The notes under the pieces: generated by a model
Databases searched by the model: none
Told to the model about the DNA's origin: nothing
What the model saw: the letters and a program-made list of their open reading frames with translations, nothing else
From: Marinifilum sp. D714
Lineage (GTDB): Bacteria; Bacteroidota; Bacteroidia; Bacteroidales; Marinifilaceae
NCBI RefSeq assembly: GCF_030851345.1
Contig: NZ_JALPNU010000015.1
Location: 1 to 64,000 of the forward strand
Direction: 5' to 3'
DNA: 64,000 nucleotides
Shown: piece by piece, positions 43,515-51,063 of the stretch
Layout of the letters: each line of letters opens with the position of its first letter
Position numbering within the stretch: the first letter of the stretch is position 1
Translations under genes and position numbers: made by a program

Positions 43515-44621
43515 ATGGATAAAATATACAAAATTGCAGTAAGTTTTATCAATGGTTTTGGACCCGTTAATATAAAAAAAGCCATTGCCTATACAGGAAG
43601 CGTTGAAGCTTTCTTTACTGAAAAGAAACAAAATCTCCTGAAAATTCCAGGAGTAGGTCAGGCATTTATTCAAAAGCTCGACCGAGAAACAGCTCTTCTT
43701 CAAGCCGAAGAGGAGCTCAAGTTTATAGAGCAGAATGAAATTCAAATTGCATTCTATCTGGATTCCAATTATCCACAAAGACTTCTTAATTGCTCCGATT
43801 CTCCTTGCACGCTATATTATAAAGGTAATGCAGATTTTAACGCCAACAGAAACATCAGTATAGTTGGCACAAGAAATGCAAGCGATTACGGGAAAGAACA
43901 ATGCTCCAAACTGGTTAAGGATTTATCGGATAAATCAATAAAAACAACAATAATTAGTGGTCTGGCTTATGGTATTGATATCTGTGCACATAAAGCCGCC
44001 ATGCAATATCAACTTCCTACGATTGCAGCTATTGGTCATGGTTTTCAGCAAATGTATCCAGCCCAGCATAGAAACTATGCTGAGGAAATCATCCATAAAG
44101 GAGGAGCAATTGTTAGTGAGTTCACATCAAACAGCAAGTTCGATCCTAAAAACTTTGTCCGACGCAACAGAATAATTGCTGGCATGTCAGATGCAACGAT
44201 AGTCATAGAATCTGCCAAAAAGGGCGGTTCATTGGTGACTGCTGATATTGCTAACTCATATAATAGAGATGTATTTGCTTTCCCGGGAAGAATCAGTGAT
44301 AAATATTCCGAGGGCTGTAATTTTCTAATCAAAACCAACCAAGCTCACTTAATAGAAAACATCTCAGACTTGGACTATATATTAGGTTGGGACGATCAAA
44401 CTCCAAAAGCAAAGGAAATTCAAACGAAGCTTTTTGTAGAGCTTACCAAGGAGGAAGAAAAAATAATATCGGCACTTCGAGATTTAGAAAAAACACCGAT
44501 AGATTTGATTTGTTTGAAGAGTTCATTTCCGATGAGTAAGGTGTCAAGTTTGCTCTTAAAATTAGAATTTGATGGCATGGTGAAGTCACATCCAGGAAAA
44601 ATCTACTCTCTAAATTCCTGA
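43515..44621 (+). CDS. dprA: DNA processing protein DprA
   Basis: 368 residues. Protects incoming single-stranded DNA and loads RecA during transformation. N-terminal helix-hairpin-helix (LLKIPGVGQAFIQKL), Rossmann-like core (ISIVGTRNASDYGKEQC, ISGLAYGIDICAHKAA, GHGFQQMYPAQHR) with the DNA-binding RRNRIIAGMSDATIVIES, and a C-terminal winged helix (DLICLKSSFPMSKVSSLLLKL). Complete; no other competence gene in the window. Confidence 0.95.
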   Translation: MDKIYKIAVSFINGFGPVNIKKAIAYTGSVEAFFTEKKQNLLKIPGVGQAFIQKLDRETALLQAEEELKFIEQNEIQIAFYLDSNYPQRLLNCSDSPCTLYYKGNADFNANRNISIVGTRNASDYGKEQCSKLVKDLSDKSIKTTIISGLAYGIDICAHKAAMQYQLPTIAAIGHGFQQMYPAQHRNYAEEIIHKGGAIVSEFTSNSKFDPKNFVRRNRIIAGMSDATIVIESAKKGGSLVTADIANSYNRDVFAFPGRISDKYSEGCNFLIKTNQAHLIENISDLDYILGWDDQTPKAKEIQTKLFVELTKEEEKIISALRDLEKTPIDLICLKSSFPMSKVSSLLLKLEFDGMVKSHPGKIYSLNS

Positions 44622-44735
44622 AAATTGTCAATTTTTATGGTTTCATGTTGTAGAACAGAAATTACGCCTTTCTACATGTCTGATTTTCTGCGTTTTAATT
44701 TTTACGAAAACGTTGTAAAAAAAATCAGCTTTTAA

Positions 44736-44765
44736 TTTGTGATTATGAAAATTTGTATACATTTG
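44736..44765 (+). promoter_or_regulatory. Bacteroidota-type promoter of gdhA
   Basis: TTTG at 44736-44739, 18 bp, TACATTTG at 44758-44765; both elements match fully. Start about 44771, a 55-base leader. Confidence 0.8.
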
Positions 44766-44825
44766 ACACCAAGAACTAATAATTAAAACACAACAAACAA
44801 TTTTAATTTCATAACAAGTTTGGAT

Positions 44826-46160
44826 ATGGAAGCAAAAATAATTGAATTCATGGATAGCCTTAAGGCTAAAACTCCAGGTGAAGCTGAGTTCCATCAGGCA
44901 GTACAAGAAGTAGTAGAAACAGTTTGGGATACTTATGATGCAAATCCTAAGTACAAGGCTGCAAAGATTCTTGAAAAAATGTGTGAGCCTGAGCGCGTAA
45001 TCATGTTCCGCGTACCATGGATCAACGATAACGGTGAAGTTGAAATCAACCGTGGTTACCGCGTTGAATTCAATAGTGCAATTGGACCTTACAAAGGTGG
45101 TTTACGTTTCCACCCTTCTGTAACGTTAAGTGCTTTGAAATTCTTAGGTTTCGAGCAAACTTTCAAGAATTCATTAACTACTCTACCTATGGGTGGTGGT
45201 AAAGGTGGTTCTGACTTCAACGCTAAAGGAAGATCAGATAACGAAATCATGCGCTTCTGCCAAAGCTTCATGACTGAGCTTTGCAAGCACATTGGTCCTA
45301 ACACTGACGTGCCAGCAGGTGATATAGGTGTAGGTGGTCGCGAGATCGGATACCTATTCGGACAGTACAAGAGAATCCGTAACGAGTTTACTGGTGTATT
45401 AACTGGTAAAGGTCTTGAGTACGGTGGATCATTAATTCGTCCTGAAGCTACTGGTTTTGGTGCTGTATACTTCGCTCAACACATGTTGGCTGAAAACAAC
45501 GAAGATTTCAAAGGAAAAACTGTTGCTCTTTCAGGATTCGGTAACGTAACTTGGGGTGCTGCTCTTAAATTGGTTGAGCTAGGTGCTAAAGTTGTTACAG
45601 TTTCAGGTCCTGACGGATATGTATACGACAAAGAAGGTTTAGATGCTGAAAAGATTGAATACTTATTGGATCTTAGAGCTTCTAACAACGACGTTGTTGC
45701 TCCTTACGCTGAAAAATTCGGTGCTGAGTTCTTCCCTGGTAAAAAACCTTGGGAATGTAAAGTTGACTTAGCTTTCCCTTGTGCAATTCAAAACGAATTG
45801 AACGAAGAAGATGCTAAGCAATTGGTTGAAAACGGATGTAAGTATGTAGTAGAAACTTCTAACATGGGTTGTACTGCTGAAGCTATGATCTACTTGGTAG
45901 ATAATTGTGCATTCGCTCCTGGTAAAGCTGCTAATGCTGGTGGTGTAGCTGTTTCTGGTTTAGAAATGTCTCAAAACTCTATGCGTTACAACTGGTCAGC
46001 TGAAGAAGTTGATGAAAAATTGGGTCGTATCATGAAAGATATTCACGATACTTGTGTACGTTTCGGTAAAGAAAACGGTCACATCAACTACGTTAAAGGT
46101 GCTAACGTTGGTGGATTCGTTAAAGTTGCTGAAGCTATGCTAGCTCAAGGATGCGTTTAA
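44826..46160 (+). CDS. gdhA: glutamate dehydrogenase (hexameric, NADP type)
   Basis: 444 residues from the ATG at 44826 (a TTG six bases upstream is less likely). Interconverts glutamate with 2-oxoglutarate and ammonia. Motifs: GPYKGGLRFHPSV, LPMGGGKGGSDFNAKGRSD with the catalytic Lys, PAGDIGVGGREIGYLFGQY, and the dinucleotide loop LSGFGNVTWGAA. Codon use is markedly biased to the kind seen in highly expressed genes, as in acpP and exbB here. Could assimilate the ammonia released by lysine fermentation. Confidence 0.96.
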   Translation: MEAKIIEFMDSLKAKTPGEAEFHQAVQEVVETVWDTYDANPKYKAAKILEKMCEPERVIMFRVPWINDNGEVEINRGYRVEFNSAIGPYKGGLRFHPSVTLSALKFLGFEQTFKNSLTTLPMGGGKGGSDFNAKGRSDNEIMRFCQSFMTELCKHIGPNTDVPAGDIGVGGREIGYLFGQYKRIRNEFTGVLTGKGLEYGGSLIRPEATGFGAVYFAQHMLAENNEDFKGKTVALSGFGNVTWGAALKLVELGAKVVTVSGPDGYVYDKEGLDAEKIEYLLDLRASNNDVVAPYAEKFGAEFFPGKKPWECKVDLAFPCAIQNELNEEDAKQLVENGCKYVVETSNMGCTAEAMIYLVDNCAFAPGKAANAGGVAVSGLEMSQNSMRYNWSAEEVDEKLGRIMKDIHDTCVRFGKENGHINYVKGANVGGFVKVAEAMLAQGCV

Positions 46161-46187
46161 TATGCAATCACGCCTAAATATATAAAG

Positions 46188-46212
46188 AAGCCGGCTCTGC
46201 CGGCTTTTTTTG
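46188..46212 (+). terminator. terminator of gdhA
   Basis: AAGCCGGC/GCCGGCTT (46188-46195/46199-46206), a 3-base loop and a long T-run. Confidence 0.92.
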
Positions 46213-46235
46213 TACTGATTTCTGTTCAAATTCCC

Positions 46236-46266
46236 TTTGTATTCCTATTGCGATTCAATAAGTTTG
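46236..46266 (+). promoter_or_regulatory. Bacteroidota-type promoter of tatD-like/ansA
   Basis: TTTG at 46236-46239, 19 bp, TAAGTTTG at 46259-46266. Start about 46272, only about 11 bases before the ATG at 46283. Confidence 0.7.
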
Positions 46267-46282
46267 CACAAAAAGTAAAAAC

Positions 46283-47050
46283 ATGAATCTAATCGATACA
46301 CATTCACATATTTATTCAGAAGATTTTAATGGTGATATTCATCAAATCATTGAAAATTCGAAAAAGGCAGGAGTTGAAAAAATACTTTTACCAAACATCG
46401 ATTCTGAATCAATTGACCCAATGCATTCTTTGGAAAAAATGTTTCCGGGGTATTGTATTCCAATGATGGGCTTGCACCCTACATCGGTAAAGGAGAATTA
46501 TCAGAATGAATTAGACATTTGTAAAAATTGGTTAGACTCGAGAAAATACTGTGCAATTGGTGAAATTGGAATTGATTTGTACTGGGATAAAACATTCGTA
46601 AAAGAACAACAAATTGCTTTCGATACTCAAATTAACTGGGCTTTAAAATTCAACTTGCCAATAGTGATCCACTCCAGAGAATCGTTCAATGAAATATTTG
46701 AGATATTAGAGAATTATAAGAATTCTAACTTAAAAGGAGTATTTCATAGTTTCTCAGGAAATCTAGAGCAAGCAAACAAAGCCATAGATATGGGCTTTTT
46801 ACTTGGCATAAATGGCATCGTTACCTTTAAAAATTCAGGTTTAGATAAAACCATTGCTGAAGTACCTCTAGAAAGGCTAATGCTGGAAACAGATGCCCCT
46901 TACCTGGCTCCTGTTCCCAAAAGAGGAAAACGAAACGAAAGTTCATACGTAAAGTACACCGCACAAAAAATTGCAGATATTTATCAAACCAGTATAGAAA
47001 CAGTGGCAGAAATCACTAGCCACAATGCAAGAAATTTGTTCAACTTATAA
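46283..47050 (+). CDS. TatD family metal-dependent hydrolase
   Basis: 255 residues. TIM-barrel amidohydrolase with metal ligands in DTHSHIY (His7, His9), GEIGIDLYWD, IVIHSRE, VFHSFSG and LETDAPYLAP. Family members are 3'-5' DNA exonucleases or D-aminoacyl-tRNA deacylases. The stop overlaps the asparaginase start by one base (TAATG), so the two are translated together. Confidence 0.92.
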   Translation: MNLIDTHSHIYSEDFNGDIHQIIENSKKAGVEKILLPNIDSESIDPMHSLEKMFPGYCIPMMGLHPTSVKENYQNELDICKNWLDSRKYCAIGEIGIDLYWDKTFVKEQQIAFDTQINWALKFNLPIVIHSRESFNEIFEILENYKNSNLKGVFHSFSGNLEQANKAIDMGFLLGINGIVTFKNSGLDKTIAEVPLERLMLETDAPYLAPVPKRGKRNESSYVKYTAQKIADIYQTSIETVAEITSHNARNLFNL

Positions 47051-48096
47051 TGCCTCTCTCAATGGACAAAAAACAAACTTCTATTCTAATATTATATACC
47101 GGAGGTACAATCGGTATGGTAAACGATCCTGAAACTGGCTCGTTAATTCCATTTGACTTTGATCATATTCTAAAACAAGTTCCGGAATTAAAAGAATTCG
47201 GATACGAACTTACTTCCATTGCCTTCGATCCATTAATCGATTCTTCAAACTTAAATCCTAAAGTTTGGGTAAAAATTGCAGAATTGATTAAGGAGAATTA
47301 CAGCAACTATGACGGATTTGTTGTTCTTCACGGAACAGATACAATGTCTTTTACTGCATCTGCTTTAAGTTTTATGCTTGATAATTTGCAAAAACCAGTA
47401 ATATTAACTGGATCTCAATTACCAATTGGAACCTTAAGAACGGATGGGAAAGAAAATCTAATAACAGCCATTGAGATTGCTGCTGCATACAAAAATGGAC
47501 AAGCAATGGTACCTGAGGTTTGTATTGTTTTCGAAAATCAATTGTTTAGAGGAAACCGAACCACAAAACACAATGCAGAGCATTTTAACGCATTCTACTC
47601 ATACAATTATCCAGATTTGGCAAAAATTGGAATCAATATCAATTACAATTATTACGCAATTCATTATCCAAGTCATCCAAAACAACTTGAAATTAGCACT
47701 GAGTTTGATACCAACATCGCAATTTTAAAAATCTTTCCAGGAATCAATAAACAGGTAGTCGATTCCATTTTAAATATAGAAGGATTAAAAGGAGTAGTAA
47801 TGGAAACTTATGGTGCAGGCAATGCTCCTACCGATAAATGGTTTATTGATTCCATTAAGGAGGCAATCAGCAGAGGAATTGTTGTATACAATATTACACA
47901 ATGTGCAGCAGGAAGCGTTGAAATGGGACTCTATGAGACAAGTTTAGAGCTACTTAACGCAGGTGTAGTAAGCGGACACGACATCACCACTGAGGCTGCA
48001 ATTAGCAAACTGATGTTCATCTTAGGTAAAAAGCTTGACATGCAACAAACCAAATTGCTTTTAAATAAATCTCTAAAGGGCGAATTAAGCCAATAG
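47050..48096 (+). CDS. ansA: L-asparaginase, type I (cytoplasmic)
   Basis: 348 residues. Hydrolyses asparagine to aspartate and ammonia. First catalytic Thr in YTGGTIGMV, second triad HGTDTMSFTASALSFML, then LTGSQLPIGTLRTDGKENL. No signal peptide, and length fits the dimeric cytoplasmic type. The ATG at 47050 overlaps the TatD stop; an ATG four codons later (47062) is possible. Codes for a step that feeds the amino-acid catabolism seen elsewhere in the window. Confidence 0.94.
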   Translation: MPLSMDKKQTSILILYTGGTIGMVNDPETGSLIPFDFDHILKQVPELKEFGYELTSIAFDPLIDSSNLNPKVWVKIAELIKENYSNYDGFVVLHGTDTMSFTASALSFMLDNLQKPVILTGSQLPIGTLRTDGKENLITAIEIAAAYKNGQAMVPEVCIVFENQLFRGNRTTKHNAEHFNAFYSYNYPDLAKIGININYNYYAIHYPSHPKQLEISTEFDTNIAILKIFPGINKQVVDSILNIEGLKGVVMETYGAGNAPTDKWFIDSIKEAISRGIVVYNITQCAAGSVEMGLYETSLELLNAGVVSGHDITTEAAISKLMFILGKKLDMQQTKLLLNKSLKGELSQ

Positions 48097-48239
48097 AATA
48101 TTTGTTTTTCACATTTTTTTTGTAATTTGGTGCACTGTTTAAAGCTTTCTATATTACATAAATACCTAATCGCAGGTTGTTGAAAGCATTAAAAACAGAA
48201 TAGTTTTAAAGAATAATATACAAACAACTAAGGAATTAG

Positions 48240-48270
48240 TTGTTTATGAGATCGCAATCGTTTAATTTTG
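48240..48270 (+). promoter_or_regulatory. Bacteroidota-type promoter of the exbB operon
   Basis: TTG at 48240-48242, 20 bp, TAATTTTG at 48263-48270. Start about 48276, 35 bases before the exbB ATG. Confidence 0.7.
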
Positions 48271-48310
48271 TAAAAAATAATTTCGTTAATTAAAATTTGA
48301 AAAACAGACT

Positions 48311-49123
48311 ATGAAAAAGTTATTTGCATTTATAGCAGTTATCGGGATGCTAAGCTTAGGAGCATCATCTTACGCAGTTGCTCAGGATGAGACAGCAGAA
48401 ACTACCGTAGACACAACTCAGGTTGCAGAGGAAACTACTGTTGAAGAGCCTGCAGCTCCAGTTATGGAAGAAGAAGCTATCGAAAGCACATCTTTCCATA
48501 AAGTTGTTAAGAAGCAATTCATCCAAGGTGGTGCAATGTTTATGAGCTTCGTATTGCTAGCTCTTATCTTAGGTCTTGCTTTGTCAATTGAAAGAATCAT
48601 TTACTTGAACCTTTCAACTACAAACACTAAGAAATTAATTGCTAACCTTGAAGATGCATTAAACAACGGTGGTGTTGAAGCTGCTAAAGAAGTTTGTAGA
48701 AATACTCGTGGTCCTATCGCAAGCATTTTCTACCAAGGTCTTGACCGTATCGATGAAGGTATTGAAGTAGTAGAAAAATCAGTTGTTTCTTACGGATCTG
48801 TTCAAATGGGTCTTTTGGAAAAAGGTCTTTCTTGGATTGGTTTGATGATCGGTTTGGCTCCTATGTTAGGATTTATGGGTACTGTAATCGGTATGATTGA
48901 CGCTTTCGACTCAATTCAGTCTATGGGTACTATTTCTCCAGCAGCTGTAGCAGGTGGTATTAAAATCGCTTTGATTACAACTGTATCTGGTTTGATCGTA
49001 GCAATGATCCTTCAAGTATTCTACAACTACTGTACTGCTAAAGTTGACAGCATTGTAAACAACATGGAAGATGCTTCTATCTCTCTTCTTGATATCCTTG
49101 TAAAATACAACATGAAAAAATAA
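48311..49123 (+). CDS. exbB: MotA/TolQ/ExbB proton-channel protein
   Basis: 270 residues. Signal-like segment 1-24, then an acidic Thr/Glu/Ala-rich stretch at about 25-58 in the periplasm, then three membrane helices at about 75-92, 170-195 and 215-240, the last two in the MotA/TolQ/ExbB domain (GLAPMLGFMGTVIGMIDAF, AAVAGGIKIALITTVSGLIVA). With the ExbD proteins it forms the proton-driven motor that energises TonB or Tol. First gene of a four-gene operon. Codon use is of the highly expressed type. Confidence 0.93.
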   Translation: MKKLFAFIAVIGMLSLGASSYAVAQDETAETTVDTTQVAEETTVEEPAAPVMEEEAIESTSFHKVVKKQFIQGGAMFMSFVLLALILGLALSIERIIYLNLSTTNTKKLIANLEDALNNGGVEAAKEVCRNTRGPIASIFYQGLDRIDEGIEVVEKSVVSYGSVQMGLLEKGLSWIGLMIGLAPMLGFMGTVIGMIDAFDSIQSMGTISPAAVAGGIKIALITTVSGLIVAMILQVFYNYCTAKVDSIVNNMEDASISLLDILVKYNMKK

Positions 49124-49132
49124 TTATAGACT

Positions 49133-49582
49133 ATGTCAAATACATTGAGTAAATATTTAAATATTCTTACCTATGTAATGATTGGTCTAACAGCTATTTT
49201 TGTGATCATGTTTTACGTAGGTGGAGAAATCCCAAATCAAGCACACACTACTCCAGTTTACACTGATCTTTTGATCAACTGGGCTAAAGTTTTGTTTTTT
49301 GCATCTGCTGCATTAGCGATTCTTTTCCCAATCATTCAGATCGTTGTTAACCCTAAAGGAGCGCTTAAAGGTTTGATGGGATTAGTAGTACTTGGATTGG
49401 TAATCCTTGTATCATATAGTATGTCAGATGCTACATTGTTAAACCTTCCAGGTTACACAGGTACTGACAACAACCCTGCTTCACTTCAATTTGCTGATAC
49501 AGTACTTTACACTATGTACATCCTAGGTATAGGAACTGTAGCTTCAATTGTTGTTACTGAAATTATTAGAAGATTACGTTAA
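49133..49582 (+). CDS. four-span membrane protein of the exb operon
   Basis: 149 residues; not recognised by function. Four hydrophobic segments (about 11-28, 45-68, 78-97 and 122-143), with a polar loop carrying SDATLLNLPGYTGTDNN. It lies 9 bp after exbB and 44 bp before exbD, a position often taken by an unnamed membrane gene in Bacteroidota exb clusters. Probably an accessory part of the motor complex. Confidence 0.75.
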   Translation: MSNTLSKYLNILTYVMIGLTAIFVIMFYVGGEIPNQAHTTPVYTDLLINWAKVLFFASAALAILFPIIQIVVNPKGALKGLMGLVVLGLVILVSYSMSDATLLNLPGYTGTDNNPASLQFADTVLYTMYILGIGTVASIVVTEIIRRLR

Positions 49583-49626
49583 GAATATGATCCGAATTTA
49601 CGGATTCGGATCGCAATACCTTTATT

Positions 49627-50205
49627 ATGGCAAGAAAAACACCAGAGATTAACTCAAGTTCGATGGCCGATATTGCATTCTTGTTGCTGATTTTCTTCTT
49701 GGTATCAACTACGATGGATGTGGATACTGGTATCTATAAAAAGTTACCTCCTATCCCTGAAACAGATCAACCTGATGAAGAAGTTAAGGTAAAAAAACGT
49801 AATGTTTTAGCGATATTGGTAAACCGTAACGATGAGTTGTTGGTGAATGGTGAACTTTTGGACATTTCACAATTGCGTGAAAAAACCAAAGAGTTTATCC
49901 TGAATCCAAACAACAGTGAAGAACTTCCTGAAAAACAAGTAAAAACAGTTCCATATTTTGGAGATGTTATGGTTTCGAAAGGATTGGTTTCATTGCAGAA
50001 CGACCGCGGTACGAGTTACGAAATGTATATTAGAGTTCAGGATGAGCTAGCCATTGCTGCTCGTGAGTTAAAAGACGAAAAAGCAATGTCTAAGTGGGGA
50101 AAAGTTTACAGTGAGTTGGATAAAGAACAACAAGATGCTGTAAAGAAATATGTCCCAATGGCAATATCCGAGGCTGAACCTAAAAACGTAGGAGGGAAAA
50201 GATAA
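49627..50205 (+). CDS. exbD: ExbD/TolR biopolymer transport protein (first copy)
   Basis: 192 residues. Short N-terminal tail, then one membrane helix with the proton-carrying Asp (SSMADIAFLLLIFFLVSTTM), then a periplasmic domain of about 150 residues, longer than usual for ExbD. Partner of ExbB; stop overlaps the start of the second exbD by one base. Confidence 0.9.
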   Translation: MARKTPEINSSSMADIAFLLLIFFLVSTTMDVDTGIYKKLPPIPETDQPDEEVKVKKRNVLAILVNRNDELLVNGELLDISQLREKTKEFILNPNNSEELPEKQVKTVPYFGDVMVSKGLVSLQNDRGTSYEMYIRVQDELAIAARELKDEKAMSKWGKVYSELDKEQQDAVKKYVPMAISEAEPKNVGGKR

Positions 50206-50678
50206 TGTCAAAATTTAAAAAAGGCGGAAGTAAAGAAACTCCTGAAATTTCAACAGCGTCACTTCCTGATATCGTATTCATGCTTCTATTCTTCTTCATG
50301 GTATCAACTACCATGCGTGATGTAGAATTGAATGTAAGCTATGTACAGCCACAAGCTAAGGAATTGACAAAGCTTGAAAAAAAGGATTTGGTAAGTAACA
50401 TCCATGTAGGTGTTCCTTTGAGAAAATACCAAAAAACTTTTGGTACTGAATCAAGAATCCAGCTGAACGATCAGTTTGCAACTGTTGATGATATTCAATC
50501 TTTCATTGCATCGGAAAGAGAAGCAAGAAAAGAAGAATTACGTAACAAGTTGACAACCTCTCTAAAAGTTGACAGATACACAAAAATGGGTATCATTGTT
50601 GACATCAAACAAGAGTTAAGAAAAGCAAGTGCTTTGAAGCTGAACTATTCAGCTCTTCAAGGTGCTGAAGAAAACTAA
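50205..50678 (+). CDS. exbD: ExbD/TolR biopolymer transport protein (second copy)
   Basis: 157 residues. Same layout as the first copy: helix TASLPDIVFMLLFFFMVSTTM with the key Asp, then a periplasmic domain rich in Lys and Glu. Two unlike ExbD subunits per ExbB are typical of Bacteroidota clusters and may form a heterodimer. Last gene of the operon, followed by a terminator. No tonB gene is linked. Confidence 0.9.
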   Translation: MSKFKKGGSKETPEISTASLPDIVFMLLFFFMVSTTMRDVELNVSYVQPQAKELTKLEKKDLVSNIHVGVPLRKYQKTFGTESRIQLNDQFATVDDIQSFIASEREARKEELRNKLTTSLKVDRYTKMGIIVDIKQELRKASALKLNYSALQGAEEN

Positions 50679-50700
50679 AAATTTTCGAGCTTAAAAATAT

Positions 50701-50729
50701 AAAAGGAGTCCATTAGGGCTCCTTTTTTT
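50701..50729 (+). terminator. terminator of the exb operon
   Basis: AAAAGGAG/CTCCTTTT with an inner CC/GG pair (50701-50710/50716-50725), then more T. Confidence 0.8.
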
Positions 50730-50746
50730 ATGCAATGAATTGTAAT

Positions 50747-50776
50747 AAAAAAAGCTTGGAAATGCATCCAAGCTTT
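50747..50776 (-). terminator. terminator of the tRNA-Arg gene
   Basis: AAAGCTTGGA/TCCAAGCTTT (50751-50760/50767-50776), a 10-bp stem. Read on the minus strand it starts 2 bases after the tRNA and ends in seven T. Confidence 0.85.
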
Positions 50777-50777
50777 G

Positions 50778-50851
50778 TGACCCGTACAGGATTCAAACCT
50801 GTGACCTTCAGAACCGGAATCTGATGTTCTATTCAGCTAAACTAACGGGCC
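50778..50851 (-). tRNA. tRNA-Arg (anticodon CCG)
   Basis: 74 nt, minus strand. Acceptor stem GGCCCGT/ACGGGTC (one G-T pair) with discriminator A, D arm with TTTAGCTGAATAGA, anticodon stem TCAGA/TCTGA with loop TTCCGGT giving anticodon CCG (reads CGG), T arm with GGTTTGAATCC. The 3' CCA is not encoded. Single gene with its own terminator. Confidence 0.93.
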
Positions 50852-51010
50852 AATGTGTGCACAAATTTAAAAAATTATTTTGTTCTCCTTTCCTACTCTA
50901 ACATTCAATCTATAATTGATTTTCACCAACTCTCCTAATGCTCTATTAACCAATTTTTAATAAAAAAAACAGTTCGCTAAAAAACAGCTCTTTTATTTCT
51001 AAACTTTTAC

Positions 51011-51018
51011 TAATTTTG
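51011..51018 (+). promoter_or_regulatory. -7 box of leuS
   Basis: TAATTTTG, full match; the upstream element is only a T-run near 50991. It overlaps the TTG at 51016 that could otherwise be read as a start, so translation begins further down. Confidence 0.55.
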
Positions 51019-51063
51019 CGGACTGAATACATTGAAATAACCATATTTTATCAAAATATTACA

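Larger units (their letters stand above)
50679..51063. other. intergenic region exbD/leuS
   Basis: 385 bp. Contains the exbD terminator, the tRNA-Arg gene with its terminator on the minus strand, and the leuS promoter. About 100 bp of AT-rich DNA between tRNA and leuS shows nothing further. Confidence 0.7.

Noticed and set aside
51016-51063. Extension of LeuS to a TTG start
   Set aside because: The TTG is part of the -7 promoter box, and the known family start ([13 protein letters not shown]) is at 51064.
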